Under the pieces are notes generated by a model. The model had not been told where the DNA came from, did no database searches, and saw only the letters and a program-made list of their open reading frames with translations. The position numbers and the translations under genes were made by a program. Of a DNA stretch of 64,000 bases, positions 54,389-63,851 are shown piece after piece. The DNA is from Glaciecola sp964446865 (lineage in GTDB: Bacteria > Pseudomonadota > Gammaproteobacteria > Enterobacterales > Alteromonadaceae): the NCBI GenBank assembly GCA_964446865.1, contig CAYURD010000007.1:1-64000 (forward strand). The letters run 5' to 3'. The stretch's first letter is position 1, and each line of letters begins with the position of its first letter.

Positions 54389-55273
54389 ATGAGGAGTTTA
54401 CAATTGTTAACAGAGAAGTATGAAACAGGCTCCGATGGCTTTGTATGGCAAAATGCACAAGCAAATGACCTATTGAGCAAAGTCCAATTACATGTATACG
54501 CTAGTTTTGCAATGCAGGTAGGTAAAAAGTGGCGAGGAAGTAAATTTATAAATCACTACAATCGTATTTATTATGTGCGAAGTGGTTCTGCTAAGCTGCA
54601 CTTTAAGCATCACAGTATAATAATGAAACCGGGGCACTTGTATCTTATCCCCGCTTATCAATTATTATCACATGAATGTGATAATGAACTAGACTTTTTA
54701 TGGACACATTTTCAAGCAAGAATTGATGCTGGAATCGACTTTTTTATGCTCTACGCTAATGCAAGTGAAATAGACTGTACAACGAGACCCAGTATACAAG
54801 AAGATTTTAACCGCTTGACGCAAAACAACGAGAGTCAAACCCCCAGTGCTATGTTTGAACGCACACGTTTGCTAATGGGGCTGCTTCAGCCGTTTGTGGA
54901 GCAGCTCGACAACAAAACAAACAATCCAAAAGCTAACTGGCACAAAGGCTTGCTGCCTTCTATCGATTTCATCAACAACAATATTACAGAGAACATCAGC
55001 ATTCAATTGCTTGCCGAGCAAGCTAACATTTCGCCTGAACATTTTTCCCGTAAATTTAAAACAATTTTTAATGTCGCCCCTAAGCGCTATATTATGTTAA
55101 GGCGCTTGGGGCTCGCAAAACAGCGCCTACTGATGTCGAATGACTCAATAGAGCACATTGCTGTCGCGTGCGGCTTTTGTGATATTTTTCACTTCTCTAG
55201 AGCGTTTAAGCAAGAAGTTGGTATGACACCGACTGAATTTAAGCGAGGTTATAAGGTAGAAGGGCTTGTTTAA
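54389..55273 (+). CDS. AraC-family transcriptional regulator
   Basis: A 294-residue AraC-type regulator: an N-terminal cupin-like sensor domain (about 20-170; RIYYVRSGSAKLHFKHHSI, MKPGHLYLIPAYQLLSHE) and a C-terminal double helix-turn-helix (about 195-290; ISIQLLAEQANISPEHFSRK; IEHIAVACGFCDIFHFSRAF). The ATG at 54389 has no ribosome-binding site, whereas a TTG five codons later (54404) has GAGGAG at ideal spacing, so translation may begin there. It is divergent from the four-gene redox operon and beside the sulfatase/GH2 genes, and is the only regulator in the locus. Confidence 0.9.
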   Translation: MRSLQLLTEKYETGSDGFVWQNAQANDLLSKVQLHVYASFAMQVGKKWRGSKFINHYNRIYYVRSGSAKLHFKHHSIIMKPGHLYLIPAYQLLSHECDNELDFLWTHFQARIDAGIDFFMLYANASEIDCTTRPSIQEDFNRLTQNNESQTPSAMFERTRLLMGLLQPFVEQLDNKTNNPKANWHKGLLPSIDFINNNITENISIQLLAEQANISPEHFSRKFKTIFNVAPKRYIMLRRLGLAKQRLLMSNDSIEHIAVACGFCDIFHFSRAFKQEVGMTPTEFKRGYKVEGLV

Positions 55274-55281
55274 GCCCTCAC

Positions 55282-57255
55282 TTATAGCTTTTCAATATAC
55301 AGATAAAACGCAGCTTTTTCTTTCGCCTTACCTTGTTTATCATCAGTAAACCAAGCTGAAATTTTTTGCTCACCCGCCTCTAAATCAATAGTTGCTTGGC
55401 AATGCGAAGCCCTGCCATGTACTTTTACTAAATGTTGTTTGGTATTCGCGTCAATCACGCAGTGTTTTTTCAAGACCGGCGTGCCAGCAGGTACGTCATG
55501 GTAATAAGCCGACACTTTGTATTGCCCAGCTTGCGCAACCTCTATATACCAGGGCAGTGGCTGATACTCACTTTCTTCTGTTATCCAATGTACATAATCT
55601 CTTTCAGGTGCAGGCGGTTGATGACCAATAAACCAAGGGACTTTTTGCCCCTCGGGGACTTCCATCCAATCCATTGCATTTAATCGCACTGGGTTTTCTT
55701 GAGGATAACCCACACCAATAAAGCGGTCTTTAAACCCTCTATTTTGAGCTTCTGACCACCATGCGTCTTTGGTTTCTTTCAATTGTTTGAGCATATCAGG
55801 GCGACTGGCCACAAGATTATTTTGCTGAGTAGGATCGTCGCCTAAATAATACAGTTCGTCTTTGCCGTTTCTACTAATTAGGCGCCAATCTTGGAATGCT
55901 ACGGCAGTTGGCCGCTTAGGGCTAGGTTGGTCAACACGCTGATTAGTGATCACAACGCTTCTATTTTCTAGTGTGTCAACTAGGGTTTGTTTTTGCTTTG
56001 TGCAGGTATCTGAATCACAAGGTTCAATTAGCGCGGCCAAGCTCACGCCGCTTAGCTTTTCATTTAACTCATCCTCAATTTCGATATCTGCAAGGGCAAG
56101 TAAAGTTGGCATCACATCGTAATGCGCGGTAAGTTGGTCAAGTTCTCCACCTGTTAAACCAGCTTTGGGATACGAAAGATAGATAGGCACTTTGTGGCCA
56201 CCTTCATAGACCTGCCCTTTGTATCCGCGCAAACCGTTGTTCGCCACCCAATCGGGGTGGGCTGCTTGTAAATCTGCAAACCCTTTATTAATCGACGTAT
56301 CGTCTTGTGTTATCCACATCGAACTGCCGTTATCGGTCATAAAAACAAAAATGGTGTTTTCGATATCGCCATTGTCAGTCAAAAACGATCGTAAACTGCC
56401 GACTTGCTCATCAATATACGTGATCATGCCATAAAAGCTTGCTTGGTTACGTCCAAGGCCTTCGTCTTCATATGGCTGAATATATTCTTGCGGTGCTCGG
56501 TAAGGTCCGTGCGGTGCATTAAGCGCTATGTAAGCAAAGTACGGCTCATTAGTGTTTGAAGCAGATGATTTTTCATTGTGCTTAGTGATAAAGTCTTTGG
56601 CTTCATCAAACCAAATTTTTGTGGCATAGCCTTCAAATTTTTTGGGCGTTCCATTGTGGTAATAGGTATCGTCAAATTGTGTATTGCCCCAAAAATCTGG
56701 TGTTTGCCCTACGCCACCACCGCCATGAATAAGGACTTCGTTAAAACCTTGGTCTTGTGGTCGATAAGGATAATTATCTCCCAAATGCCACTTTCCAAAT
56801 ATGCCCGTATTATAGCTATTCTCTTGTAACACTTCAGCTAAGGTTTGATGTTCAGGCCCTAACATGTAACGCCCTAATATGGTATGCCACACACCCGCAT
56901 ACAACGAGTGTTTACCTGTTAATAATGCGGCGCGGGTAGGCGAACATGTTGGATCTACGTGAAAATTAGTGAACGATACGCTTTGTTGACTAAGTGCATC
57001 TAAAGAAGGCGTTTTAATAATGGGGTTTTGGTTAACCCCAATATCACCGCTTCCTTGGTCGTCAGTCACAATTAACACGATATTAGGCTTAGCAGGTGCT
57101 GATGCAGACATCGAAGCATCGACAGACGGTTGTGCACTAGCGCTATTGACTGATTGCGAGGGCTCACCACCACAGGCAAAAAGCAAAAACACTGCGCTTG
57201 GCAACACTGCTATTAGCTTAAAATATCGTGGCCACTGCCGCTTAATATCACTCAT
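55282..57255 (-). CDS. S1-family sulfatase lipoprotein
   Basis: A 657-residue sulfatase, Cys-type, which needs formylglycine conversion at Cys104 in the motif CSPTR (context DPTCSPTRAALLTGKHSLY). The lipobox FLLFAC (Cys28) tethers it to the envelope. NIVLIVTDDQGSGDIG binds calcium, and FGKWHLGD carries further active-site residues. A C-terminal beta domain (about 545-657) may bind sugar. Beside GH86, GH2 and L-galactose genes, its likely substrate is L-galactose-6-sulfate or D-galactose sulfate in porphyran oligosaccharides. It follows GH2 by 34 bp, with GGAG before the start. Confidence 0.88.
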   Translation of the reverse strand: MSDIKRQWPRYFKLIAVLPSAVFLLFACGGEPSQSVNSASAQPSVDASMSASAPAKPNIVLIVTDDQGSGDIGVNQNPIIKTPSLDALSQQSVSFTNFHVDPTCSPTRAALLTGKHSLYAGVWHTILGRYMLGPEHQTLAEVLQENSYNTGIFGKWHLGDNYPYRPQDQGFNEVLIHGGGGVGQTPDFWGNTQFDDTYYHNGTPKKFEGYATKIWFDEAKDFITKHNEKSSASNTNEPYFAYIALNAPHGPYRAPQEYIQPYEDEGLGRNQASFYGMITYIDEQVGSLRSFLTDNGDIENTIFVFMTDNGSSMWITQDDTSINKGFADLQAAHPDWVANNGLRGYKGQVYEGGHKVPIYLSYPKAGLTGGELDQLTAHYDVMPTLLALADIEIEDELNEKLSGVSLAALIEPCDSDTCTKQKQTLVDTLENRSVVITNQRVDQPSPKRPTAVAFQDWRLISRNGKDELYYLGDDPTQQNNLVASRPDMLKQLKETKDAWWSEAQNRGFKDRFIGVGYPQENPVRLNAMDWMEVPEGQKVPWFIGHQPPAPERDYVHWITEESEYQPLPWYIEVAQAGQYKVSAYYHDVPAGTPVLKKHCVIDANTKQHLVKVHGRASHCQATIDLEAGEQKISAWFTDDKQGKAKEKAAFYLYIEKL

Positions 57256-57289
57256 TGTTACTCCTTTACACCCTTAGCGATTACACTTA

Positions 57290-60200
57290 TTACTCTTGGC
57301 TAGATAGAGTAAACGAATACTCATATTCCCCTGCAGGTATTTGATACTTTTCAATTGGCGCAGCATTTGGACTCCACGAGTCAATACCGCCTACCCCTGC
57401 CTGAATAAGGTCTATGTTAAGCGTAAATTTACCTTCATCTACTAACTTATATGGATGCGTAGCTTCATCAATTGCCATTGCGCTATGCTTCCAAACTGAC
57501 ATGCTCAAGTCTTGCATACCCGTGACTTTTAGACCGGCTTTACTGTTATCGGTTAAGCTCAACCATTTAACACCAGTGCGGTTACTGCTCTCTTGAGGAC
57601 GAGCATAAACATAATAAAAATCCTCTACCGTGCCTGAGTATAGACCAAGTTCAGCACCCTGATTTCTGTCAATGTAGTTTTCAAACGGTCCCTTCCCATA
57701 AAACGACATATTCGCCAAGTCTTGATTGACTGTGGTTGCCATGCCTACTCGCAATATACTTGGAAGACTTTCATCAGCAGACATACTCATGGTCACTAGC
57801 ACATCGCCATTTCCATTCACCACATAAGTCGTGTTTACGCGCAACTTACCATCTTTACTATGCGTGGTAGAAATCGTCACAACCTGGTTGGTACTGTTCA
57901 CATCAAACGAATCAAGCTGCATATTCTTTGATGCATCAAACCAAAACGCTTTACTAGTGGCTGTTTGCCAACCAATGCGATCATTGTCGGTTTTAGGTCT
58001 TGAGAAATTATGTTGCAATGGCCCATTTATAAGCGCCCTACCTCGTGACTTATAACTTTCTAAATAACCATTGGTTTTATTAAAAACGACGCTAACATTG
58101 TTTGCTTCTACTGATAGGCTATTGGCTTTGTCATCCACTTTAGGTCCAGATTTAGTAGTATTAGCGAATGGCTTAGCCTCGTCTTTTGCTTGCACCTCAA
58201 ACTGCTCTTTTGCTAGCTCATGGCCTTTTTCTGCCCATAACTCGTCTTGGGCTAAATGCAGACTAACTCTTAGTAAGTAATGTGCATCAGTGTTTGATAA
58301 TGCCTTAATAAACGGTAGCTCTACTTTCATCGATTCGTTTGGCGCAATATTCAATCCATCAAGCTTGCCGCGTTTGACCTCAAGCCCATCAGCTAGTAGC
58401 TGCCAGCGTAGTTCATATTTTGATAAATTATCAAAAAAGAACCTATTTTGAACATTGATTATGCCTCGTTCGAGGTCAGCCATAGTGAACTTAGCCGGTT
58501 GAAATACATACTTAGCTTCCCACAAATGCGGTTTTGGTTGGCGATATGAATCAAGCACGCCATTTAAGCAAAAGTTTGAGCTATTGGGCGTATCCCCAAA
58601 ATCACCGCCATAGGCTAAAAAGGTGATGCCATCTTCTGTTTGGGTTTCAAGACCTTGGTCAATCCAATCCCAAATATAGCCACCAATCAAATTTGGACGT
58701 TCTCGCACCATGTCCCAATATTCTGCCATGTTACCTAAAGAGTTACCCATGGCATGCGCGTACTCACACATTAATATTGGGCGATCAATGTAAGGACTGT
58801 CAGCAAGTCCTTGCAAATCTGACAAAGTCGGATACATACGGCTAATTACGTCGACAAAAGGTGGATCGTCAGGATTAGCAAGTGGCGTATGATACTGTGA
58901 AGTCTCTGACTTAGGCGGGTAGCGTTCAGACAAACCAATATATTCTGGATGAGTCGGGTCACCTTGGGCACCTTCGTAGTGAACAAAACGCGTTGAATCT
59001 ATGTCTTTAAGCCAGCTCGCCAATGCAGCAAAATTAGGCCCGGTTCCCGACTCGTTCCCCATTGACCACGAAATAATAGACACATGATTCTTATCGCGCT
59101 CAAACATGCGAATACCTCTATCAACCATCGCATGATTCCACTCGGGTAAATTGGCTAGCAGGCCGCCTACACCGTGTGATTCAATGTTTGCCTCGTCCAT
59201 CACGTATAAGCCATACTCATCTGCTAACTCGTAAAAATATGGGTCATTTGGGTAGTGAGAAGTACGCACAGAGTTAAAGTTAAACTGCTTCATTAAAATA
59301 ACATCAGCTAAGATATCAGCTCTATCAAGCGCTTTGCCTTTTTTCAAATCATGGTCATGACGATTAACGCCTATTAGCTCAACGCTTTGACCATTTATTA
59401 AAAGCTCGCCAGCATCTGAGAACTTAACATCTCGAAAACCTATGCGAGTGCTACGCGTCTCAACAAGTTTGTTATTTTCGTCGATTAAACTAAGCACTAA
59501 GGTGTATAAATACGGTGTTTCTGAGGTCCATAGCTTCGGATTTTTGACTTCAGCTTTTAGTAAACCAAAGGCAAAATTATCGCGCTGCGGATAAACCAAC
59601 CTCGTGACTGTTTTAACATCGACATCGACTCCCTCAGGCAAAATAGGCTGCTTATCTGCGTCATATAGTTGTGCTGAAATTGTCCACTTATCTGCTTTTC
59701 TACGATCAGGATTGGACATCTCTGGACGGATTTCCAAGCTTGCCGATTGATAATCGCTCGCTAGATGCGTTTTAACAAAAAAGTCATTTATAGCGATGCG
59801 CGGTTGTGCGGTTAAATATACTTCACGATGAATACCGCTTATCCGCCAATGGTCTTGGTCTTCTAAGTAACTCCCGTCACTCCACCTAAAGACCTGTACA
59901 GCAATTGTATTTTTACCCGTTTTAACAAAGTCACTCACGTCAAATTCGGATGGTAAGCGGCTACCTTGAGCGTAACCAACCTTAATACCGTTTACCCATA
60001 CATAATAGGCTGATGTCACCCCACCAAAATGCAAAATAATTTGCTCGTCTTGCCAGTCTTTCCCTAAATCAAAAGTCTTGATATACGAACCAACCGGGTT
60101 TTCTCTCGTAATGAGCGGCACTTGAATATCGTTAACGTCTTTAAACATGGGATATATCGAGTTGGTATATATGGGTGTGCCATACCCAAGCAACTCCCAG

Positions 60201-60625
60201 TTTGATGGCACTGTTATTTTATCCCAGCCACTGTAATCATAATCTAACTTAAAAAAGTCGCTTGAACGGTCTTCGCTTTTGTCAACAAAACTAAAATGCC
60301 ACTCACCATTTAACGACATAAACTTCGCATTCGTACGGTCTCTTTTTAAAGCTTCTTCAACATTGTCGAATGAAAACGATGTTGCACGGGCAGGCAAACG
60401 ATTGACCTGAATGACTTCTGGATTTTCCCAGTCGTTCGCTTGATTGCCATATTCGGTTTGTGCTTGAGCCGCGGTAAAGCCCGAGGCTAACACCAACATT
60501 ACTAACGATGCGTTCGTCACGTGAATTCTCGTTTTTCTAAACGCGTTTTTTAAGCCTTGCACAGGCGATAAAGTAGAGCGCATATATTGCACAAATCTGC
60601 TGTTTTGTTGTGTCGGTGACTTCAT
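57290..60625 (-). CDS. GH2 beta-galactosidase, exported
   Basis: A 1111-residue glycoside hydrolase family 2 enzyme. Domains in order: jelly-roll (LNGEWHFSFVDKSED near 105; PSNWELLGYGTPIYTN), Ig-like, TIM barrel with acid/base Glu525 (MGNESGTGPN) and nucleophile Glu621 (MCEYAHAMGNS), then two C-terminal beta domains as in LacZ (bgal_small_N type). A charged N-terminal stretch precedes the hydrophobic ASLVMLVLASGFTAAQAQ, a signal sequence that suggests periplasmic location. In this locus it probably removes non-reducing D-galactose from neoporphyro- or neoagaro-oligosaccharides. First gene of the GH2-sulfatase operon. Confidence 0.9.
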   Translation of the reverse strand: MKSPTQQNSRFVQYMRSTLSPVQGLKNAFRKTRIHVTNASLVMLVLASGFTAAQAQTEYGNQANDWENPEVIQVNRLPARATSFSFDNVEEALKRDRTNAKFMSLNGEWHFSFVDKSEDRSSDFFKLDYDYSGWDKITVPSNWELLGYGTPIYTNSIYPMFKDVNDIQVPLITRENPVGSYIKTFDLGKDWQDEQIILHFGGVTSAYYVWVNGIKVGYAQGSRLPSEFDVSDFVKTGKNTIAVQVFRWSDGSYLEDQDHWRISGIHREVYLTAQPRIAINDFFVKTHLASDYQSASLEIRPEMSNPDRRKADKWTISAQLYDADKQPILPEGVDVDVKTVTRLVYPQRDNFAFGLLKAEVKNPKLWTSETPYLYTLVLSLIDENNKLVETRSTRIGFRDVKFSDAGELLINGQSVELIGVNRHDHDLKKGKALDRADILADVILMKQFNFNSVRTSHYPNDPYFYELADEYGLYVMDEANIESHGVGGLLANLPEWNHAMVDRGIRMFERDKNHVSIISWSMGNESGTGPNFAALASWLKDIDSTRFVHYEGAQGDPTHPEYIGLSERYPPKSETSQYHTPLANPDDPPFVDVISRMYPTLSDLQGLADSPYIDRPILMCEYAHAMGNSLGNMAEYWDMVRERPNLIGGYIWDWIDQGLETQTEDGITFLAYGGDFGDTPNSSNFCLNGVLDSYRQPKPHLWEAKYVFQPAKFTMADLERGIINVQNRFFFDNLSKYELRWQLLADGLEVKRGKLDGLNIAPNESMKVELPFIKALSNTDAHYLLRVSLHLAQDELWAEKGHELAKEQFEVQAKDEAKPFANTTKSGPKVDDKANSLSVEANNVSVVFNKTNGYLESYKSRGRALINGPLQHNFSRPKTDNDRIGWQTATSKAFWFDASKNMQLDSFDVNSTNQVVTISTTHSKDGKLRVNTTYVVNGNGDVLVTMSMSADESLPSILRVGMATTVNQDLANMSFYGKGPFENYIDRNQGAELGLYSGTVEDFYYVYARPQESSNRTGVKWLSLTDNSKAGLKVTGMQDLSMSVWKHSAMAIDEATHPYKLVDEGKFTLNIDLIQAGVGGIDSWSPNAAPIEKYQIPAGEYEYSFTLSSQE

Positions 60626-60806
60626 TTAAGGTTTTTCCTCTACCCTCATTTTCAATACAATTGAAATTTCAGATATTAATTTGAATTTTCATATATAAGA
60701 ATGTAACGTATTTGTAAAATAACAACAATTGCTTTTTAACCCAAGACGCGAATAAAGTGATAAAACGTAACGGTTTAAACAGCAATTTAAATAAAGGTGC
60801 CTATTT

Positions 60807-61193
60807 ATGGCAAACACTAACATGCAAAATAATAAACAAACCACCAATCGATACTGTCTTGCGCTTGACTTAGTTAACGACCCAGAGCTAATCAAGAGCT
60901 ATATCGAATACCACCGCCCTGAAAATGCATGGCCACAAATTACTGCCAACATGCGTGAATTAGGCATTGTTGATATGGAGATTTACCATATTGCAGACCG
61001 ATTGTTTATGATTATGGAAACGACCGACAAGTTCGATCCTAATCAAGCACCTTTAAGCGAAGAAGGAAAACTAAAATCGGATGAGTGGGAAGCACTTATG
61101 TGGAAATTTCAAAAACCTTTAGCATGCGCTAAAGATGGCGAAAAATGGATAAGAATGAACAAAATTTACGACCTAAAGAATGCGCTAAATTAG
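60807..61193 (+). CDS. rhaM: L-rhamnose mutarotase-family protein (RhaM/DUF718)
   Basis: A 128-residue member of the RhaM sugar mutarotase family, which interconverts the anomers of L-sugars. After a 15-residue extension come YCLALDLVNDPELIKSYIEY and HRPENAWPQITANMRELGI, with the family histidine in HRPENAWP, then MEIYHIADRLFMIMET. In this L-galactose/porphyran locus an L-galactose (or L-fucose) mutarotase is more likely than one for L-rhamnose, since no rhamnose genes are here. It is transcribed alone, divergent from GH2 and convergent with GH86. Confidence 0.85.
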   Translation: MANTNMQNNKQTTNRYCLALDLVNDPELIKSYIEYHRPENAWPQITANMRELGIVDMEIYHIADRLFMIMETTDKFDPNQAPLSEEGKLKSDEWEALMWKFQKPLACAKDGEKWIRMNKIYDLKNALN

Positions 61194-61205
61194 CGTCTAT
61201 CAAGT

Positions 61206-61230
61206 CCCCGTCATCGCTAAGATGACGGGG
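61206..61230. terminator. Hairpin between rhaM and the GH86 gene
   Basis: CCCCGTCATC and GATGACGGGG pair perfectly around GCTAA in the 57-bp gap between the two convergent genes. The stem core CCCCGTCAT also appears in the dispersed repeats. The T-runs are weak. Confidence 0.65.
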
Positions 61231-61250
61231 AAACCTTTATAGAAAAAGCG

Positions 61251-63851
61251 CTAATCAATCGCTTCAATCGTCACATCATCAACGTAGATAATACCGCCAC
61301 TCCCAGCACTTGTTGGGTCGACGTGGAAATTAAGGCCAAAATTATCACCCAGTTGCGCGCCAGTATAGGTAATCGAGAGCGTTTGCCAATCATTGGTATC
61401 GGCAATTGGCTGATTTTTCCAGCTACCACTTCCGTTTTCTATTTCTGTCCACCACTGGTGCGAACCCGAAACCACTTTAAAATACGCTTGGATACGATAC
61501 GTTTTTTCAGCTTGTACCGACTGAACTATCGAACTCGCGACAAACTGCAATTTTGCGCTTCCACCAGTGTTATCTATCAATAAACCGCCCGCACTACCTT
61601 CACGGGCGGCGCTTGCGTCTATGCTAACTTGCGCCAAGTTGACTTGAGGCGGCGTACTGCGCGAGATTAATTGCGTATCAGATAAGGCCATTTCAAAATC
61701 AGCGTTTGCGTTAACCAATAATTGTGACGGTGGACTGCTAACAGTCACACTTAAACTATCAGACAAGCCTGCTTGTGTTTCGACCATAATTTGCGCAGTA
61801 CCGGCGGCGACTGCACTAAGCAAACCACTTTGATCAACGGTCGCTATATCAGCGTTGCTCGAACTCCATGTCAACACAACTTCTGGCGCATTTAGTGGCA
61901 ACACTGCCGCGCTTAATTGTTGCGTTTCGCCTTCAAGCATATTCAGGTCATCTCCAATAGATACTGAGCTTGCTTCAATCTCATCTATTTCAGTGAACAC
62001 TTCCAATATCATTGAGCTAATATGCCCGCCAGCGTCTGAGAAAGTGACTTGTATGTCGTTATTATTTTGTAAAATATCAAAGGGAACGTCCATTTCTAAT
62101 GCGCCAAAAAAGCGATCGCGATTTGCTTGGTCGTAGCCCGCCCAATCGTCTGGTACAGTTAGCTCAGTGCCATTTACTGTGACAACTGGCGCTTTAGATA
62201 AGCTATGAGCCCTTGCAATAGACATTCTTAGCGTTGCACGGCTTGCGTCTGCATTTAATGACGTTAAATCAACTTGATTAATTGGAAAACTATTTGCTTG
62301 TGACGCACTAATTGAAACAATGTTATTTAATGAATAATATGCCTTGCGTTCCATGGTTTCTGTATTGGCAATATCTTGTTCAAAATTAAAAACAAGTTTG
62401 ATTGCTTGATTCACACCAATAGTTTGTTCAGGCAAGGTCAGCATATTGTCAGTCGAGCTGAATGGACCCGCTACTGTTGTATTCGTTAGACTTGGTGCGG
62501 CATCGATTGGCACACTTAGCGAATATACATCAACGCTTACTAGCGCATTCCCTGGAATTTGTGGTATTTCAATTTCAGGGGTTTTTTCGACATCATCTAA
62601 ATTACTCAATATGAGCGTAAGTGCTGAATCATTTCGTATGGCAAATGCTAGTATGTCTGGATCAGTACTTTGGTAATCAACTCGCTCACCGCTAACGTCC
62701 TTCCAAAACTCAAAGAACAAGTGATTAATATTCAATAAATAGTTATCGTCAGCATCGTTATCAATAAATTGCCATCTACCATCTACTAACTCAATGTTAT
62801 TTCGGTTAGGACGAAACATACTCGGATTGTAAGGATGACCATCGCCTTGTGCAGGATCTTGCCAATACCACTGAGCTCTACCTGTAATAAAAGGAATGGA
62901 AGTTAAAATGCGATCTTCTCGGTCAAGCAATTCTAATACGATATTATTAAAGCTCTTAATTGTTTGACCGTTTACGGCTTCGTCATATTCAATCTCACCA
63001 GCGGGTCTATCGACGATAGTACCATATTCAGTGATGGCATGAGGTTTAACTTCACCTAATTCAGCCATAGAATATGCCTCTACCAAATCTAAAATAGCAC
63101 TCGCATTACTGCCTGAGCGCTGCGAAGACTGACCGGCTACATTCAAGCCATCGTAAAGATGTACAGAGAGCGCGTCCATTTCTGCACCAGCGTTATCTAT
63201 AAACATCCCCATACGAGAACGCCAATGACCAAATTCGTTAAACTCAAACGATGGCCACGCTGACGCAAAGCCAATTACACTTACATTTTGCAGTGCGTCC
63301 CTTTCATCAAATTCACGACCAATTTGCTTAAACCATTCGGTCATTGCTTCTCGCACTTGCGCTTGTGAGTTATTGTAATTAGCTTGAAAGTCGTCTGCAT
63401 GAACAAACGGTTCATTCATTGGTTCGTAAAAAAGAGGGCGCGAGTCGTCATCAAAGTAGTAAGTGAAATAATCAGCTGCCCAGCTTGCTCCAGCTACCGG
63501 GTCGTTTATGTCTGTCATCACATTTCTTGGGTGGTCGGTCATGACTATCCGGTTTGAATCAGGTCTTCTGTTCGGGTTTGAAGCATCTTGCGAGACACTA
63601 CGTGCACCGTTAGTTATTGCGTATGCAGTATCAGGATAAGTACCCGTATTAATAATATCTCTTGCCGCTGACATCGGACTCCAAAACTGCCTTCCGTGAC
63701 CTGCTTGAAATTCGTTAGTAAACCTATCTACGTCAGAAGAGCTGTACTGCCCCTGAGACAAGTGGTTATCGTGCATATTAAAAAACTTACTTCTGTCTAG
63801 GGTAGATACTCCATCAAGATATAGCTGCGTTTGTGGCATAACACTCACCAC
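61251..63851 (-). CDS. GH86 beta-agarase/porphyranase-type glycoside hydrolase
   Basis: The open frame encodes 866 residues of a family GH86 enzyme, which cleaves beta-1,4 links of agarose or porphyran. The barrel starts at LYLDGVSTLDRSKFFNMHD (about residue 10) and carries likely acid/base Glu147 (YEPMNEPF) and nucleophile Glu276 (AITEYGT). Two beta-sandwich parts, a BIG2 domain (about 640-715; LTWSSSNADIATVDQSG) and a C-terminal jelly-roll module (725-866; GIIYVDDVTIEAID) follow. Sulfatase and L-galactose genes favour porphyran. The GTG at 63851 is only a nominal start: upstream sequence encodes a linker and lipoprotein leader cut off by a TGA at 63942-63944. Confidence 0.88.
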   Translation of the reverse strand: MVSVMPQTQLYLDGVSTLDRSKFFNMHDNHLSQGQYSSSDVDRFTNEFQAGHGRQFWSPMSAARDIINTGTYPDTAYAITNGARSVSQDASNPNRRPDSNRIVMTDHPRNVMTDINDPVAGASWAADYFTYYFDDDSRPLFYEPMNEPFVHADDFQANYNNSQAQVREAMTEWFKQIGREFDERDALQNVSVIGFASAWPSFEFNEFGHWRSRMGMFIDNAGAEMDALSVHLYDGLNVAGQSSQRSGSNASAILDLVEAYSMAELGEVKPHAITEYGTIVDRPAGEIEYDEAVNGQTIKSFNNIVLELLDREDRILTSIPFITGRAQWYWQDPAQGDGHPYNPSMFRPNRNNIELVDGRWQFIDNDADDNYLLNINHLFFEFWKDVSGERVDYQSTDPDILAFAIRNDSALTLILSNLDDVEKTPEIEIPQIPGNALVSVDVYSLSVPIDAAPSLTNTTVAGPFSSTDNMLTLPEQTIGVNQAIKLVFNFEQDIANTETMERKAYYSLNNIVSISASQANSFPINQVDLTSLNADASRATLRMSIARAHSLSKAPVVTVNGTELTVPDDWAGYDQANRDRFFGALEMDVPFDILQNNNDIQVTFSDAGGHISSMILEVFTEIDEIEASSVSIGDDLNMLEGETQQLSAAVLPLNAPEVVLTWSSSNADIATVDQSGLLSAVAAGTAQIMVETQAGLSDSLSVTVSSPPSQLLVNANADFEMALSDTQLISRSTPPQVNLAQVSIDASAAREGSAGGLLIDNTGGSAKLQFVASSIVQSVQAEKTYRIQAYFKVVSGSHQWWTEIENGSGSWKNQPIADTNDWQTLSITYTGAQLGDNFGLNFHVDPTSAGSGGIIYVDDVTIEAID

